In this document: piece by piece, positions 1 through 8,448 of the stretch
How positions within the stretch are numbered: the first letter of the stretch is position 1
Layout of the letters: every line of letters begins with the position of its first letter
Assembly (NCBI GenBank): GCA_963797265.1
Contig: CAWCOY010000005.1
Coordinates: forward strand, 124,001 to 188,000
Direction of reading: 5' to 3'
Source: DASUPK01 sp963797265
GTDB lineage: Bacteria; Actinomycetota; Thermoleophilia; Solirubrobacterales; 70-9
Length of the DNA stretch: 64,000 nt
Position numbers and translations under genes: made by a program
Notes under the pieces: model-generated
The model's input: only the letters and a program-made list of their open reading frames with translations
What the model was told of the DNA's origin: nothing
The model's database searches: none

Positions 1-1435
1 GGCGAACCGGTCGAGCCGCGGCTCGAGCACGGCGCCCTCGCCGACCTCGTTCGCGAACGCCTCGACCGAGTCCGGGTTCTTGACCATCGCGCGCAGCACG
101 TCCAGGCACTGCACGTTCCCGGAGCCCTCCCAGATGGAGGCGAGCGGCGCCTCGCGGTAGAGGCGGGGCATCCCGGACTCCTCGACATACCCGTTGCCAC
201 CGAGTGACTCGAGGCACTCGACCGCGTGGCTCGGGCCGCGCTTCGAGATCCAGTACTTGAGCACGGCATTGGCGATGCGCTTGAAGGCCTGCGCCTCGTC
301 GTCTCCGGCGATCGCCTCGTCGTAGGCGCGGGCGAGGCGGAGGGAGGAGACCGTGGCCGCCTCGGACTCGACCGCGAGGTCGGCGAGCACGTTCTGCATC
401 AGCGGGTGGTCGATGAGGAGCTTGCCGAACGTCGAACGGTGGTCGGCGTGGTTGATCGCCATCGCGACGCCGTGGCGCATGCCCGTGGCGCTGCCGGTGG
501 CGCAGTCGAGGCGGGTGTGGTTGACCATCTCGATGATCGTCCGCACGCCCGCGCCCTCCTCGCCGACGAGTCGCGACCAGGCCCCGTCGAACTCGATCTC
601 GGAGGATGCATTGGAGCGGTTGCCGAGCTTGTCCTTGAGCCGCTGCAGCCGGAAGCGGTTGAGCTCGCCGTCGGGGAGGCGACGCGGCATCAGGAAGCAG
701 GAGACGCCACCCTCGGCCTGGGCGAGGACGAGGAACGCGTCGCACTGCGGCGCGGAGAAGAACCACTTGTGGCCCGTGAGCTCGTACTCGGCGCCAGCGC
801 CGCCGCCGTTGATCGCCCGGCCCGACCGTGGTGTTGGCGCGCACGTCCGAGCCGCCCTGCTTCTCGGTCATCCCCATGCCGAACAGGGAGCCCTCCTTCT
901 CGCTCGCCGCGATCTGGCGCGGGTCGTAGACGTTGGAGAGGATGCGCGGCTCCCACTCCTCGGCCAGCTCGGGCTGCTTGCGCAGCGCCGGCACCACCGA
1001 GTAGGTCATCGAGATCGGGCAGCCGACCCCCGCCTCGGCCTGAGAGAAGCACATGAACGCCGCCGCGCGAGCGACGTGGGCGCCGGGCTGGGGCTCGCGC
1101 CAGGGGAGGGAGTGGAGCTCGTGGGAGATGCCGAGCCGCATCAGCTCGTGCCAGGCGGGATGGAACTCGGGCTCGTCGATCCGGTTGCCGTAGCGGTCGT
1201 GGGTGCGGAGCTTGGGCGGGTTCTCGTTGGCGAGGCGGCCGAGCTCGATCACATCGCCGCGGCCCGCGATCTCGCCGACCTCGGAGATCTTCTCGACCGC
1301 CCACTCGGCGCCCTCCCGGCGGACGGCCTCACCCATCACCCGGTCGGCGGTGAAGACGTTGTAGTCGACCAGGGGCGGTGGCTGGTTCTCGACGGTGTGG
1401 GTCTTGACTCCGGTCGGCCTCTCAATGGTTGACAC
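1..1435 (-). CDS. aidB: AidB-like acyl-CoA dehydrogenase, frame broken, 3' end beyond window
   Basis: FAD-dependent acyl-CoA dehydrogenase of the AidB branch. Seen: an N-terminus like E. coli AidB (THTVENQPPPLVDYN), ELGRLANENPPKLR, then GMGMTEKQGGSDV, LKDKLGNRSNAS and IWEGSGNVQCLDVLR in order. The reading frame from the GTG at 1435 is intact to about 824; the remaining homology continues in a different frame from about 814, so an indel (one extra or two missing bases) lies within 815-824. This is either a real frameshift or a sequencing error. The start GTG is preceded by GGAG and overlaps the end of the TetR gene by 14 bp, implying one transcript with translational coupling. AidB is known as an alkylation/acid-stress flavoprotein that binds DNA; the TetR control here is local. 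Family assignment is strong, functionality uncertain. Confidence 0.85.
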   Translation of the reverse strand, partial: MSTIERPTGVKTHTVENQPPPLVDYNVFTADRVMGEAVRREGAEWAVEKISEVGEIAGRGDVIELGRLANENPPKLRTHDRYGNRIDEPEFHPAWHELMRLGISHELHSLPWREPQPGAHVARAAAFMCFSQAEAGVGCPISMTYSVVPALRKQPELAEEWEPRILSNVYDPRQIAASEKEGSLFGMGMTEKQGGSDVRANTTVGPGDQRRRRWRRVRAHGPQVVLLRAAVRRVPRPRPGRGWRLLLPDAASPPRRRAQPLPAAAAQGQARQPLQCILRDRVRRGLVATRRRGGRGRADDHRDGQPHPPRLRHRQRHGHAPRRRDGDQPRRPPFDVRQAPHRPPADAERARRPRGRVRGGHGLLPPPRPRLRRGDRRRRRGAGLQAHRQCRAQVLDLEARPEPRGRVPRVTRWQRVCRGVRDAPPLPRGAARLHLGGLRERAVPGRAARDGQEPGLGRGVRERGRRGRRARAAARPVR

Positions 1436-2075
1436 GGGTGGTCTCCTCTCCGATTGCGCGAGTGCAGAAGTTGATCAGCGACGCGATCAGGGCGTCAGGG
1501 TCGCCGCCGTTCGTGGTGGGAGATAGCGGGCCGAGCATCGTCTCCCCGATCGCCCCGATCAGCGCCGCGGCGGTGGCGTCGACGTCCTGGGGCGGGAGCT
1601 GCCCCGCCTCGATCCCCTCGGCGATCACTTCGGCCATCAGGTCCCGGTAGCTGTGCCGGAAGTGAAGGCGCTCGGCCTCGACGGCGGGGTCGACTGGCTC
1701 GGCGAGCAGCGCCCAGGCGAGGCGGCGGCCCCGCAGGGCACGGCGGGCGAAGGCCTCGATCCCAACAGCGATCCGCTCGGCGGCGGACATATGACGGGTC
1801 GCGCTGTCGCGCGCCCTCGCATCAACCTCCATCGCCTCGCGCATCGCATCGACCTCGTGCTGCGAGGCCTCCCGGAAGACCTCAGCGAAGAGATCGGACT
1901 TGGAGGGGAAGTGGCGGTAGACGGTTCCGACGGCCACTTCCGCCCGATCCGCGACCGCCGCGACCGGGGCGGCGACGTAGCCGCCCTCGGCGATCAGCTC
2001 GCGGGCCGCGGTCGTGATCCGGCGGCGGGTCTCCGCCCGGCGCGCCTGGGTTCGTTCGGTGCTCCTGTAGGCCAT
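1422..2075 (-). CDS. TetR/AcrR family transcriptional regulator (of the AidB gene)
   Basis: 217-aa TetR-type repressor. Residues about 14-60 form the N-terminal helix-turn-helix (ITTAARELIAEGGY, then VAVGTVYRHFPSKSDLF), followed by an all-helical ligand domain. The ATG at 2075 is chosen because the HTH begins a normal distance after it; the open frame further upstream runs antisense through the cNMP gene and is not coding. The gene overlaps the downstream aidB-like gene by 14 bp. A perfect palindrome sits 10 bp upstream of the start, so autoregulation and control of the dehydrogenase are likely. The ligand is unknown; acyl-CoA-type ligands are common for TetRs beside acyl-CoA dehydrogenases, but that is inference. 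Confidence 0.93.
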   Translation of the reverse strand: MAYRSTERTQARRAETRRRITTAARELIAEGGYVAAPVAAVADRAEVAVGTVYRHFPSKSDLFAEVFREASQHEVDAMREAMEVDARARDSATRHMSAAERIAVGIEAFARRALRGRRLAWALLAEPVDPAVEAERLHFRHSYRDLMAEVIAEGIEAGQLPPQDVDATAAALIGAIGETMLGPLSPTTNGGDPDALIASLINFCTRAIGEETTRVNH

Positions 2076-2084
2076 TGACTCCTG

Positions 2085-2110
2085 AAGAAGTGAACCACCG
2101 TTCACTTCTT
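2085..2110. promoter_or_regulatory. 26-bp palindromic operator
   Basis: Perfect inverted repeat with 11-bp arms AAGAAGTGAAC and GTTCACTTCTT and a 4-nt spacer. It lies in the 72-bp gap between the divergent TetR and cNMP-binding genes. Size and symmetry fit a TetR dimer-pair site; it could control both genes. Confidence 0.85.
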
Positions 2111-2147
2111 GTGTCAACCGCCATCGACGGGTAGCATCGCCGCCGCG

Positions 2148-2558
2148 ATGGCCGATGTGGAGGAGACACTCTCGCGGGTCCCGCTGTTCTCCGGCGTGAA
2201 GCCCAAGGATCTGAAGAAGCTCGAGAAGCGAATGGCCGAGCGCAGCTTCAACGAGGGCGACGAGATCACCACGGAGGGGGAGAGCGGGATCGGCTTCTTC
2301 GTGATCGAGGACGGCGAGGCCAGCGTCAGCGTCGGGGGCAAGATCGTCCGGACACTCGGCCCGGGTGAGCACTTCGGTGAGGTCGCGCTGATCGACAGCG
2401 GGCCGCGCTCGGCGACCATCGTCGCCAGCACCGACCTGCGCTGCCGCGGGATGTCGGCCTGGGAGTTCAAGCCGTTCGTCGAGGAGAACCCGGAGGTGGC
2501 CTGGTCCCTTCTTGAGACCCTCGTCGGGAGGCTCCGAGAGGCCGAGGAGCCCAGGTAG
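2148..2558 (+). CDS. Cyclic nucleotide-binding (Crp/CAP cNMP) domain protein
   Basis: 136-aa protein consisting of almost nothing but one cNMP-binding domain. It starts with LSRVPLFSGVKPKDLKKL, a typical N-terminal helix, and carries the phosphate-binding cassette FGEVALIDSGPRSAT at about 76-90 with the Glu and Arg that contact cyclic nucleotides. No HTH or kinase domain is attached, so it may act as a partner or sensor subunit. The ATG at 2148 is preferred over the in-frame start at 2109, which lies inside the operator region. It converges with a nucleotide cyclase gene, the stops 7 bp apart, suggesting that synthesis and sensing of a cyclic nucleotide are encoded side by side. Confidence 0.9.
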   Translation: MADVEETLSRVPLFSGVKPKDLKKLEKRMAERSFNEGDEITTEGESGIGFFVIEDGEASVSVGGKIVRTLGPGEHFGEVALIDSGPRSATIVASTDLRCRGMSAWEFKPFVEENPEVAWSLLETLVGRLREAEEPR

Positions 2559-2565
2559 TCCCGGC

Positions 2566-5500
2566 CTAGTCGGTGGGCAGCATCGCGCCGAGGCGCTCGA
2601 AGGTCTGCTTTGCCTGCTCCCGGTCGCTGCCGCCGAGCAGCCACCCCGTGCGGGCCGCCTGGAATGGGCATTCCATCTCTTCGAACAGGGCCTTCGACTC
2701 CCGGAGCAGAGCCTCGTCCGAGCTCTCCAGGCCCTTGGCGCGGAGCAGAATCCCACGGGCGTAGCGATCCTGGCCGACGCGCGGCTCGGCCCAGGCGATG
2801 GCGTCCGCAGAGTCTTCCCGGCCGGCGCGGACGAAGGCCTCAGCGCGGCTACAGGAATAGTGCCCGGTCCAGTGGCTGCCGACGACTGGGTCAGCGGCGA
2901 TCGCGACCGCGTCGGCGACCTCTCCCCGGTACAGCTCCAGCTCGATCCCGAACATCTGCACCCCGCTTCGTTGCTCCGGATCCTTACCGCTGAGGTTGTG
3001 GGCGTGCGCCATCCAGTCGTCGGCTGAGGCGGCGGCGCCGCGATAGCCGTAGATGGCCGCCGTGCACGCGGCTGGAGTGGCGAAGGCGCCCATCGGCGGG
3101 CGCCCGGCCTCGTTCCACGCCCTCCGGGCGCTCTCACCGAGCTCGATGGCGCGGTCCCAGTTGCCGAGGAAGAAGTTGGGCATCAGCTCGCGCTGGTACT
3201 CGGCCATCTCGACGCCGCGGCTGCGGTCGACCTCGGCCCCTCGCTTCGCATAGGTCAGCGCCTCCCGGAACTCGCCGACCTGCAAAAGGCAGAGCACCAT
3301 CATGTGGAGGGCGTCCGAGATCTCGACGTCGAGGGCGTGCGAGCGCGGCGCCGCTTCGAGTAGATCGAGCCGCTCGCGGGTGTGCTCCACGGCATCGAGC
3401 TGCCGACCCTGGAGCCAGTCGCTCGCGGTGAGGGCGTCGAGCGCGTTCTGGAGCAGCTGGCGGTCGTCGGTCCGGCGGGCCAGCTCCAGGCCCTCGCGCG
3501 CGGGCCCGGCCATCGCCTCGGGGTCCTGGCCCATCCAGGCGAGCCAGGCGTCGTCGAGCCGGAGGCGGGCGCAGGTCGGGATGTCGTCGTCATCCGCTAG
3601 CTCGTGTGCGCGCTTCAGCATCGGCGCGAGCTCGCCGATCGATGGGTCGCCGGCAATCCCGTGCATTCGGCTGCCGATCTCGACGCTGCGGGCGTACGCC
3701 GCCGCCGCGCGGTTGTCGTCGCCGTCCTGCTCGGCCGTCTCCCCGGCTTCGCGGAAGAGGCGCATGCCGTGGTCGCCGCGCCAGCCGCGCAGGGAGACCT
3801 CCGCGGCTGCCACCAGTGCGTCGTAGCGTTCGACGCCCTCCGCGGCGAGCCGGGCCGCATCCTCGTAGAGCTGCCTGCCGCGGGCCGCAGCTGCACGGAG
3901 AACGGCGGCATTGGCGGCCTCGAGAAGGGCCTCGCGAGCGGCCCGGCGGCGCTCGTCCGAGGGGTCCAGCTCCTGAGCGTGGTCGAGGTGGTAGGCGATC
4001 AGCTCCGGCCGCTCCGCGAACGCTTCCCTGGCTCGGAGCGCCTCCACGGCGCGTTCGTGCAGCGCCGCGCGCTCCCTTCGGGTCAGGGAGTTGTACGCGA
4101 CCTCGCGGATCAGCTGGTGGCGGAAGACGTAGTGGCCTGCCTCGGAACCCGTGCGCTCTTCGACCAGTGCCCGGCGGCGCAGGGACCAGAGCGGGTCGGT
4201 CGGATCGCTCCCGAGCAGGTCGCCGAGCGGGCCCTGGGAAAAGGTGTGGCCGAGCACCGCCGCGTACTGCAGGGTCCGCTTTTCCTCGGGTGGCAGCTGG
4301 TCGATGCGCGCGGCGACCGCGGCCTGCACGGTGTCGGGGAGCGTCCCGGTGCCGCCGTCCTCGCCGGCCTCTCCGATCCGGCGCGAGACCTCCTCGGTGA
4401 AGAACGGGTTGCCTCCAGCCGCATCGGCGATCCGCCGGGCGTCGGACCGATGATCCTCCGGCAGGAGGAGCTCGGCCAGCCGGGTGGCCGAGTCGTGATC
4501 GAGCGGCAGTAGCTCGAGCTGGGTGTTGTTGCGCGCGACGCGGCCGAAGTTGGGTCGGCGCTCAGCGAGCTCCGGGCGGCTCGTGCAGAGAACGACGATC
4601 GGCGCGTCGTGCAGCCCGTAGGCGACGTCCTCGAGCAGCTCGAGGGTTCCCTCGTCGGCCCAGTGCGCGTCGTCGACGCCGATCGCGAGGGGCCGCTCAC
4701 TCGCGAGTAGCGAGACGAACCGGCGCCAGGCTCGGTTGAGTTCATTCTCGGCGTCGCAGTCCGGCTTTCCGCGGATCGCGATGGTCAGGTCGGCCGCCAG
4801 CGACTGATCGTCGTCGGCGCCGAGCTCGGAGAGCAGCTCCCGCAGGGACTTCTCCACGGCATCCGGTGTCGCGTCGGGCGAGAGGCCGGCAGCGTCACGG
4901 AGGATCTCGCCGAGCGCCCAGAACGCGATCCCCTCGCCGTAGGGAGGACTCCGGCCGACGATCGTCCGCCAGGGATCGGGGTCGGACCGCAGCTCCCGGA
5001 AGAGCTCCGCGCCCAGGCGCGTCTTGCCGATGCCCGCGTCACCGATCACGGTGACCAGCTGAGGGAGGCGCTCGCGGGCGGCGCGGCGGGCGATCAGCCT
5101 GAGCATGTCGAGGTCGTCGTCCCTGCCGATCAGGGGGACGCCCGACTGCTCGGCCTCGGGCTCGACCCCGACTGCGCGGAAGGCGCCGAGGGAGCCGGGA
5201 ATGCCCTTCGCCTCGACCGCGCCGTTGGCCTCGAGCCGCGCACGCCGGCAGGCCTGAGCGGCGCGCTTGCCGACCAGGACCTCGCCGGGCTGGGCGGCCT
5301 GCTGGAGGCGGGCGGCGGCGTTCACCGCCTCGCCGGTGACGCGGAGGTCCCCGGCACCGGTCATGGAGAGGACCTCGCCCGTCTCGATTCCGACGCGCAC
5401 GGCGAGCTCGCCGTCCAGCTCGGAGACCCGCTCGGCGACCGCCAGGCCGGCCGCGACCGCGCGGTCCGGATCGTCGCCGTGGGCGACCGGCGCCCCGAAG

Positions 5501-5700
5501 ACGGCCATCACCGCGTCGCCGATGTACTTCTCGACGGTTCCGCCGTGCTGCTCGAGGGCATTCCTCGCCGCCTCGAAGAACGGCTCGAGGCGCCCGCGCA
5601 GGTCCTCGGGATCGAGTTGGGTCGCAAGCTTGGTGGAGCCGACCAGATCGGCGAACAGCATCGTCGCGATCTTTCGCTCTCCTCCCAACGTGCTCACCAT
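2566..5700 (-). CDS. Class III adenylate/guanylate cyclase fused to AAA (MalT/AfsR-type) ATPase and TPR-like region
   Basis: 1044-aa multidomain protein. Residues 8-180: class III cyclase with the two metal Asp residues (FADLVGST, D18; IGDAVMAVFG, D62), a Lys before GD and the NAAAR transition-state pair at N127/R131, so it looks catalytically competent. Residues about 190-560: AAA ATPase with Walker A GDAGIGKT (220-227) and Walker B-like GVDDAHWADE. The rest is helical, TPR-like. This architecture is common in actinobacteria and mycobacteria. No membrane segment is visible, so it should be cytosolic. No DNA-binding domain is apparent. The ATG at 5700 fits the domain start. It converges with the cNMP-binding protein. 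Upstream is a 7-bp inverted repeat (5705-5711/5733-5739). Confidence 0.93.
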   Translation of the reverse strand: MVSTLGGERKIATMLFADLVGSTKLATQLDPEDLRGRLEPFFEAARNALEQHGGTVEKYIGDAVMAVFGAPVAHGDDPDRAVAAGLAVAERVSELDGELAVRVGIETGEVLSMTGAGDLRVTGEAVNAAARLQQAAQPGEVLVGKRAAQACRRARLEANGAVEAKGIPGSLGAFRAVGVEPEAEQSGVPLIGRDDDLDMLRLIARRAARERLPQLVTVIGDAGIGKTRLGAELFRELRSDPDPWRTIVGRSPPYGEGIAFWALGEILRDAAGLSPDATPDAVEKSLRELLSELGADDDQSLAADLTIAIRGKPDCDAENELNRAWRRFVSLLASERPLAIGVDDAHWADEGTLELLEDVAYGLHDAPIVVLCTSRPELAERRPNFGRVARNNTQLELLPLDHDSATRLAELLLPEDHRSDARRIADAAGGNPFFTEEVSRRIGEAGEDGGTGTLPDTVQAAVAARIDQLPPEEKRTLQYAAVLGHTFSQGPLGDLLGSDPTDPLWSLRRRALVEERTGSEAGHYVFRHQLIREVAYNSLTRRERAALHERAVEALRAREAFAERPELIAYHLDHAQELDPSDERRRAAREALLEAANAAVLRAAAARGRQLYEDAARLAAEGVERYDALVAAAEVSLRGWRGDHGMRLFREAGETAEQDGDDNRAAAAYARSVEIGSRMHGIAGDPSIGELAPMLKRAHELADDDDIPTCARLRLDDAWLAWMGQDPEAMAGPAREGLELARRTDDRQLLQNALDALTASDWLQGRQLDAVEHTRERLDLLEAAPRSHALDVEISDALHMMVLCLLQVGEFREALTYAKRGAEVDRSRGVEMAEYQRELMPNFFLGNWDRAIELGESARRAWNEAGRPPMGAFATPAACTAAIYGYRGAAASADDWMAHAHNLSGKDPEQRSGVQMFGIELELYRGEVADAVAIAADPVVGSHWTGHYSCSRAEAFVRAGREDSADAIAWAEPRVGQDRYARGILLRAKGLESSDEALLRESKALFEEMECPFQAARTGWLLGGSDREQAKQTFERLGAMLPTD

Positions 5701-5772
5701 TCCAAGATAAACGGCGGCGGGCGCCGAGAGGATTTATCTATGCGAGAGGCGCGCCGAGAGGCACGACCCGTT

Positions 5773-6075
5773 TTATGAAGCTGCTGCCTGCGGCTCCGGA
5801 TCAGGCCTGACGATCACCGTGTCGGCGATCTCGAGGACCTCGTCGGCGGGCATGTCGACCCGCTTGGCATGCTCCTTGACCGCGTCGATGTCGGTGGCCT
5901 GGTAGATGCAGATCGTTCCCAGGGTGCCGCCCTGCTCCTTGATCACGTAGCTGCGGATCCAGGCGATGTCATCGGGAAAGTCGCTCGCGGCGACGTCCTT
6001 GGAGCGCTGGGCGGTCTGCTCGAGATCGGCTGGCGACTCCCAGGCCCGCTCTCGGCGGATTGCATACGTGTTCAT
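5773..6075 (-). CDS. DUF4242 domain-containing small protein
   Basis: 100-aa protein of the DUF4242 type, predicted to be a small alpha/beta-barrel fold. Diagnostic stretch: DIAWIRSYVIKEQGGTLGTI followed by IYQATDIDAVKEHAKR and MPADEVLEI. The ATG at 6075 is preceded by a GGGGAGAAG ribosome-binding site. It is divergent from icd. Function is unknown; the family often accompanies redox or stress genes. The C-terminal Pro/Ala tail is not conserved. Confidence 0.85.
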   Translation of the reverse strand: MNTYAIRRERAWESPADLEQTAQRSKDVAASDFPDDIAWIRSYVIKEQGGTLGTICIYQATDIDAVKEHAKRVDMPADEVLEIADTVIVRPDPEPQAAAS

Positions 6076-6124
6076 CTCTTCTCCCCTTCGCTTGTTTGCT
6101 TGCGGAGATAGCATCGCCCGCCCG

Positions 6125-7339
6125 GTGCCGAAGATCAAGGTCAAGAACCCGATCGTCGAGCTGGACGGCGACGAGATGACCCGGATTCTCTGGGCATTCA
6201 TCAAGGAGCGGCTGATCCTGCCGTACCTCGATGTGGATCTGAAGTACTTCGACCTCTCGATCGAGAAGCGCGATGAGACCGAGGATCAGATCACGGTCGA
6301 CGCCGCCAACGCGATCAAGGAGTTCGGGGTCGGCGTCAAGTGCGCGACGATCACCCCCGATGAGGCACGGGTCGAAGAGTTTGGGCTCAAGGAGATGTAC
6401 CGCTCGCCCAACGGGACGATCCGCAACATCCTCGGTGGGGTGATCTTCCGCGAGCCGATCGTGATCTCGAACATCCCGCGGCTGGTTCCGGGCTGGACGA
6501 AGCCGATCGTGATCGGGCGCCATGCCTTCGGCGACCAGTACCGGGCCACCGACCTGGTGGTACCGGGGGAGGGCGAATTGACCCTGACCTACACGCCGAA
6601 GGACGGCAGCGAACCGGTGGAGCTCGACGTCTACGACTTCCCCGGCGGCGGTGTGGCGATGGCGATGTACAACCTCGACGACTCGATCAGGGACTTCGCC
6701 CGGGCCTCGATGCGATACGGCCTCGACCGCGGCTTCCCGGTCTACATGTCGACCAAGAACACGATCCTGAAGCGCTACGACGGCCGCTTCAAGGACCTCT
6801 TCCAGGAGGTCTACGACTCGGAGTTCAAGGACGAGTTCGAGGCGAACGACCTCACCTACGAGCACCGCCTGATTGACGACATGGTGGCCGCCGCGCTCAA
6901 GTGGGAGGGAGGCTACGTCTGGGCCTGCAAGAACTACGACGGCGACGTCCAGTCCGACACCGTCGCGCAGGGCTTCGGCTCACTCGGCCTGATGACCAGC
7001 GTCCTGATGACCGCCGACGGCCAGACCGTCGAGGCCGAGGCCGCCCACGGCACGGTCACCCGCCACTTCCGCCAGCACCAGCAGGGCAAGGCCACCTCAA
7101 CCAACCCGATCGCCTCGATCTTCGCCTGGACCCGCGGCCTCGAGGCCCGGGGCCGGATGGACGACACACCCGAGGTCAGCGAGTTCGCCGAGACCCTCGA
7201 GCGCGTGTGCGTCGAGACGGTCGAGAGCGGGAAGATGACGAAGGACCTCGCCCTGCTGATCGGCCCCGACCAGGAGTTCCTGACGACGGAGGAGTTCCTT
7301 GCGGCCGTCGATGAAAACCTCAGCGCCGCGATGACTTGA
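6125..7339 (+). CDS. icd: NADP-dependent isocitrate dehydrogenase (dimeric, eukaryote-like type)
   Basis: 404-aa enzyme converting isocitrate to 2-oxoglutarate in the TCA cycle with NADP+. The N-terminus VPKIKVKNPIVELDGDEMTR, the substrate motif SPNGTIRNILGG and the coenzyme region EAEAAHGTVTRH are those of the homodimeric IDH1/IDH2-like class rather than the E. coli class. The GTG at 6125 gives the family length of 402-404 residues; the longer in-frame ORF runs antisense through the DUF4242 gene. The nearest purine-rich ribosome-binding site is about 17 nt from the GTG, which is long. The gene sits near mdh, with an unrelated DUF559 gene between them. Confidence 0.96.
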   Translation: MPKIKVKNPIVELDGDEMTRILWAFIKERLILPYLDVDLKYFDLSIEKRDETEDQITVDAANAIKEFGVGVKCATITPDEARVEEFGLKEMYRSPNGTIRNILGGVIFREPIVISNIPRLVPGWTKPIVIGRHAFGDQYRATDLVVPGEGELTLTYTPKDGSEPVELDVYDFPGGGVAMAMYNLDDSIRDFARASMRYGLDRGFPVYMSTKNTILKRYDGRFKDLFQEVYDSEFKDEFEANDLTYEHRLIDDMVAAALKWEGGYVWACKNYDGDVQSDTVAQGFGSLGLMTSVLMTADGQTVEAEAAHGTVTRHFRQHQQGKATSTNPIASIFAWTRGLEARGRMDDTPEVSEFAETLERVCVETVESGKMTKDLALLIGPDQEFLTTEEFLAAVDENLSAAMT

Positions 7340-7341
7340 GC

Positions 7342-7382
7342 CCGGGCGCTTTTTCAACCTCCGCGGACAAAAAAACGCCCGG
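7342..7382 (+). repeat. Dispersed 41-bp palindromic repeat, copy 1
   Basis: Outer arms CCGGGCG and CGCCCGG with a T-rich/A-rich inner stem (GCTTTTT, AAAAAAAC) around a loop containing CAACCTCC. It begins 2 bp after the icd stop codon, so it may also act as a transcription terminator. Confidence 0.85.
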
Positions 7383-7412
7383 TATTGCATCGCCGGGGGC
7401 CGCCATGTCGAG

Positions 7413-7454
7413 CCGGGGCGCATTTTCAGCCTCCTGGGTCAGAAAAGCGCCCGG
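7413..7454 (+). repeat. Dispersed palindromic repeat, copy 2
   Basis: Same family as the element just downstream of icd: CCGGGGCGCATTTTC, loop with CAGCCTCC, then AGAAAAGCGCCCGG. It ends 3 bp from the stop codon of the minus-strand DUF559 gene. Confidence 0.85.
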
Positions 7455-7457
7455 CGA

Positions 7458-8375
7458 TTAGCGAATGCCCAAGAGCCGGCGCATCCGATCCACGACCACC
7501 GCTGGCCGCTTGGTGACGTCGCGCCAGGTGAACCGGATCACCCGGTAGCCGGCAACCGCAAGGCGGCCGTCCCGGTCGCGATCTGCTTCGAAGGCGCGGA
7601 GATTGGCGTGGGTGGCGGCACCATCCACCTCGACCACGAGCCGAGGTCCGCGCCAGAGAAAATCAACCACGTAGTCGAGTAGCCCGACGTTCACCTCCGG
7701 CTGCGGAAACCCGTACTTGCGGCAAAGCGCGAGAAAGCGCTCCTCGAGTTCGCTGCGGGTCGCGGTCGTCCCGGGGTGATGGCGAGCCAGTAGCGCGCGG
7801 AGCGCACGCGAGCCAGGCCGCCGGGTCAGATACGCCACTGCCGCGAGTTCCTCGGCGGTACAGAGGCGCGCAGCCTCGTCAACCGCGCGTTCCAGCTGCC
7901 TACCTCGCAGGGAAGTGGCGAGATCGAGGACGGTCCGTGCCGCAGAGGTGACTGGAATTCCATCCTGCTCCGTCAGTTCCTCCGGAGGGAGCACCTCGGG
8001 ACGGTGCACGTTGATTCCCGGGCGTCGCCGACGTCCATTCCTCCCCGGCACGATCACCTCCACCGGCTGGCAATCCCGTTCACCCCAGATTCCCCAGAGC
8101 GCGGCCGCGGAGCGATGGCTGAGAACCGCTCCCTCGCCGATCGCGAGCAGGGCCGCAATCCATTCGCCCCGCCGCGTCAGCGGCCGGTAGCCGACGGCGT
8201 AGACGCCCTGATGCACCTTGGCCATCCAGGCGGAGTAAACGAGTCGCCTGACCTGACGGTCGGAAAGCCCCAGGGAATAGAGTTGCCCGACCGAGACGAC
8301 ACCGTGCTGGCGCGCCGCGAGGTTCGCGACACCTGCACCGGTCCGAGGGCGTTCAGGGCGCTTTTTCGACATCAC
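7458..8375 (-). CDS. AbiEi-like winged-helix / DUF559 (Vsr-like nuclease fold) protein
   Basis: 305-aa protein. Residues about 15-80 resemble the AbiEi antitoxin-type winged helix (LAARQHGVVSVGQL, then RLVYSAWMAKVHQGVYAVG). Residues about 195-300 form a DUF559 domain with the Vsr-like pattern VDFLW, LVVEVDG, FEADRDRDGRL and GYRVIRFTW, including the Asp and Glu expected of this nuclease fold. Such fusions are abundant in actinobacteria, and their role (defence, toxin-antitoxin or repair) is unproven. The ATG at 8375 lies inside a palindromic repeat; a GTG at 8330 is an alternative start and would leave the gene neatly bracketed by two repeats. It interrupts the icd-mdh neighbourhood on the opposite strand, suggesting insertion. 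Confidence 0.85.
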   Translation of the reverse strand: MMSKKRPERPRTGAGVANLAARQHGVVSVGQLYSLGLSDRQVRRLVYSAWMAKVHQGVYAVGYRPLTRRGEWIAALLAIGEGAVLSHRSAAALWGIWGERDCQPVEVIVPGRNGRRRRPGINVHRPEVLPPEELTEQDGIPVTSAARTVLDLATSLRGRQLERAVDEAARLCTAEELAAVAYLTRRPGSRALRALLARHHPGTTATRSELEERFLALCRKYGFPQPEVNVGLLDYVVDFLWRGPRLVVEVDGAATHANLRAFEADRDRDGRLAVAGYRVIRFTWRDVTKRPAVVVDRMRRLLGIR

Positions 8376-8392
8376 AGGTCAATAAAGCGCCC
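8356..8392 (+). repeat. Dispersed palindromic repeat, copy 3
   Basis: GGGCGCTTTTTC, a diverged loop, then AATAAAGCGCCC. It is the same element as downstream of icd and overlaps the annotated 5' end of the DUF559 gene, supplying codons for SKKRP if the upstream ATG is used. Confidence 0.8.
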
Positions 8393-8448
8393 GGCAAGCG
8401 GTGTTCGCCCCCTGCGGACGAGAACTTCGAGACCAAGGAGATGCTGAA

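Noticed and set aside
353..1432. Long plus-strand ORF opposite the AidB-like gene
   Set aside because: Its product has no recognisable motif and is antisense to clear acyl-CoA dehydrogenase homology; such shadows are expected at 70% GC.
5721..5761. 11-bp direct repeat GCGCCGAGAGG upstream of the cyclase gene
   Set aside because: Short, low-complexity and only two copies; no stronger meaning than chance.
7342..8392. CRISPR-like array from the closely spaced repeats
   Set aside because: Three copies at irregular spacing, one at a gene start, no regular spacers, no cas genes.
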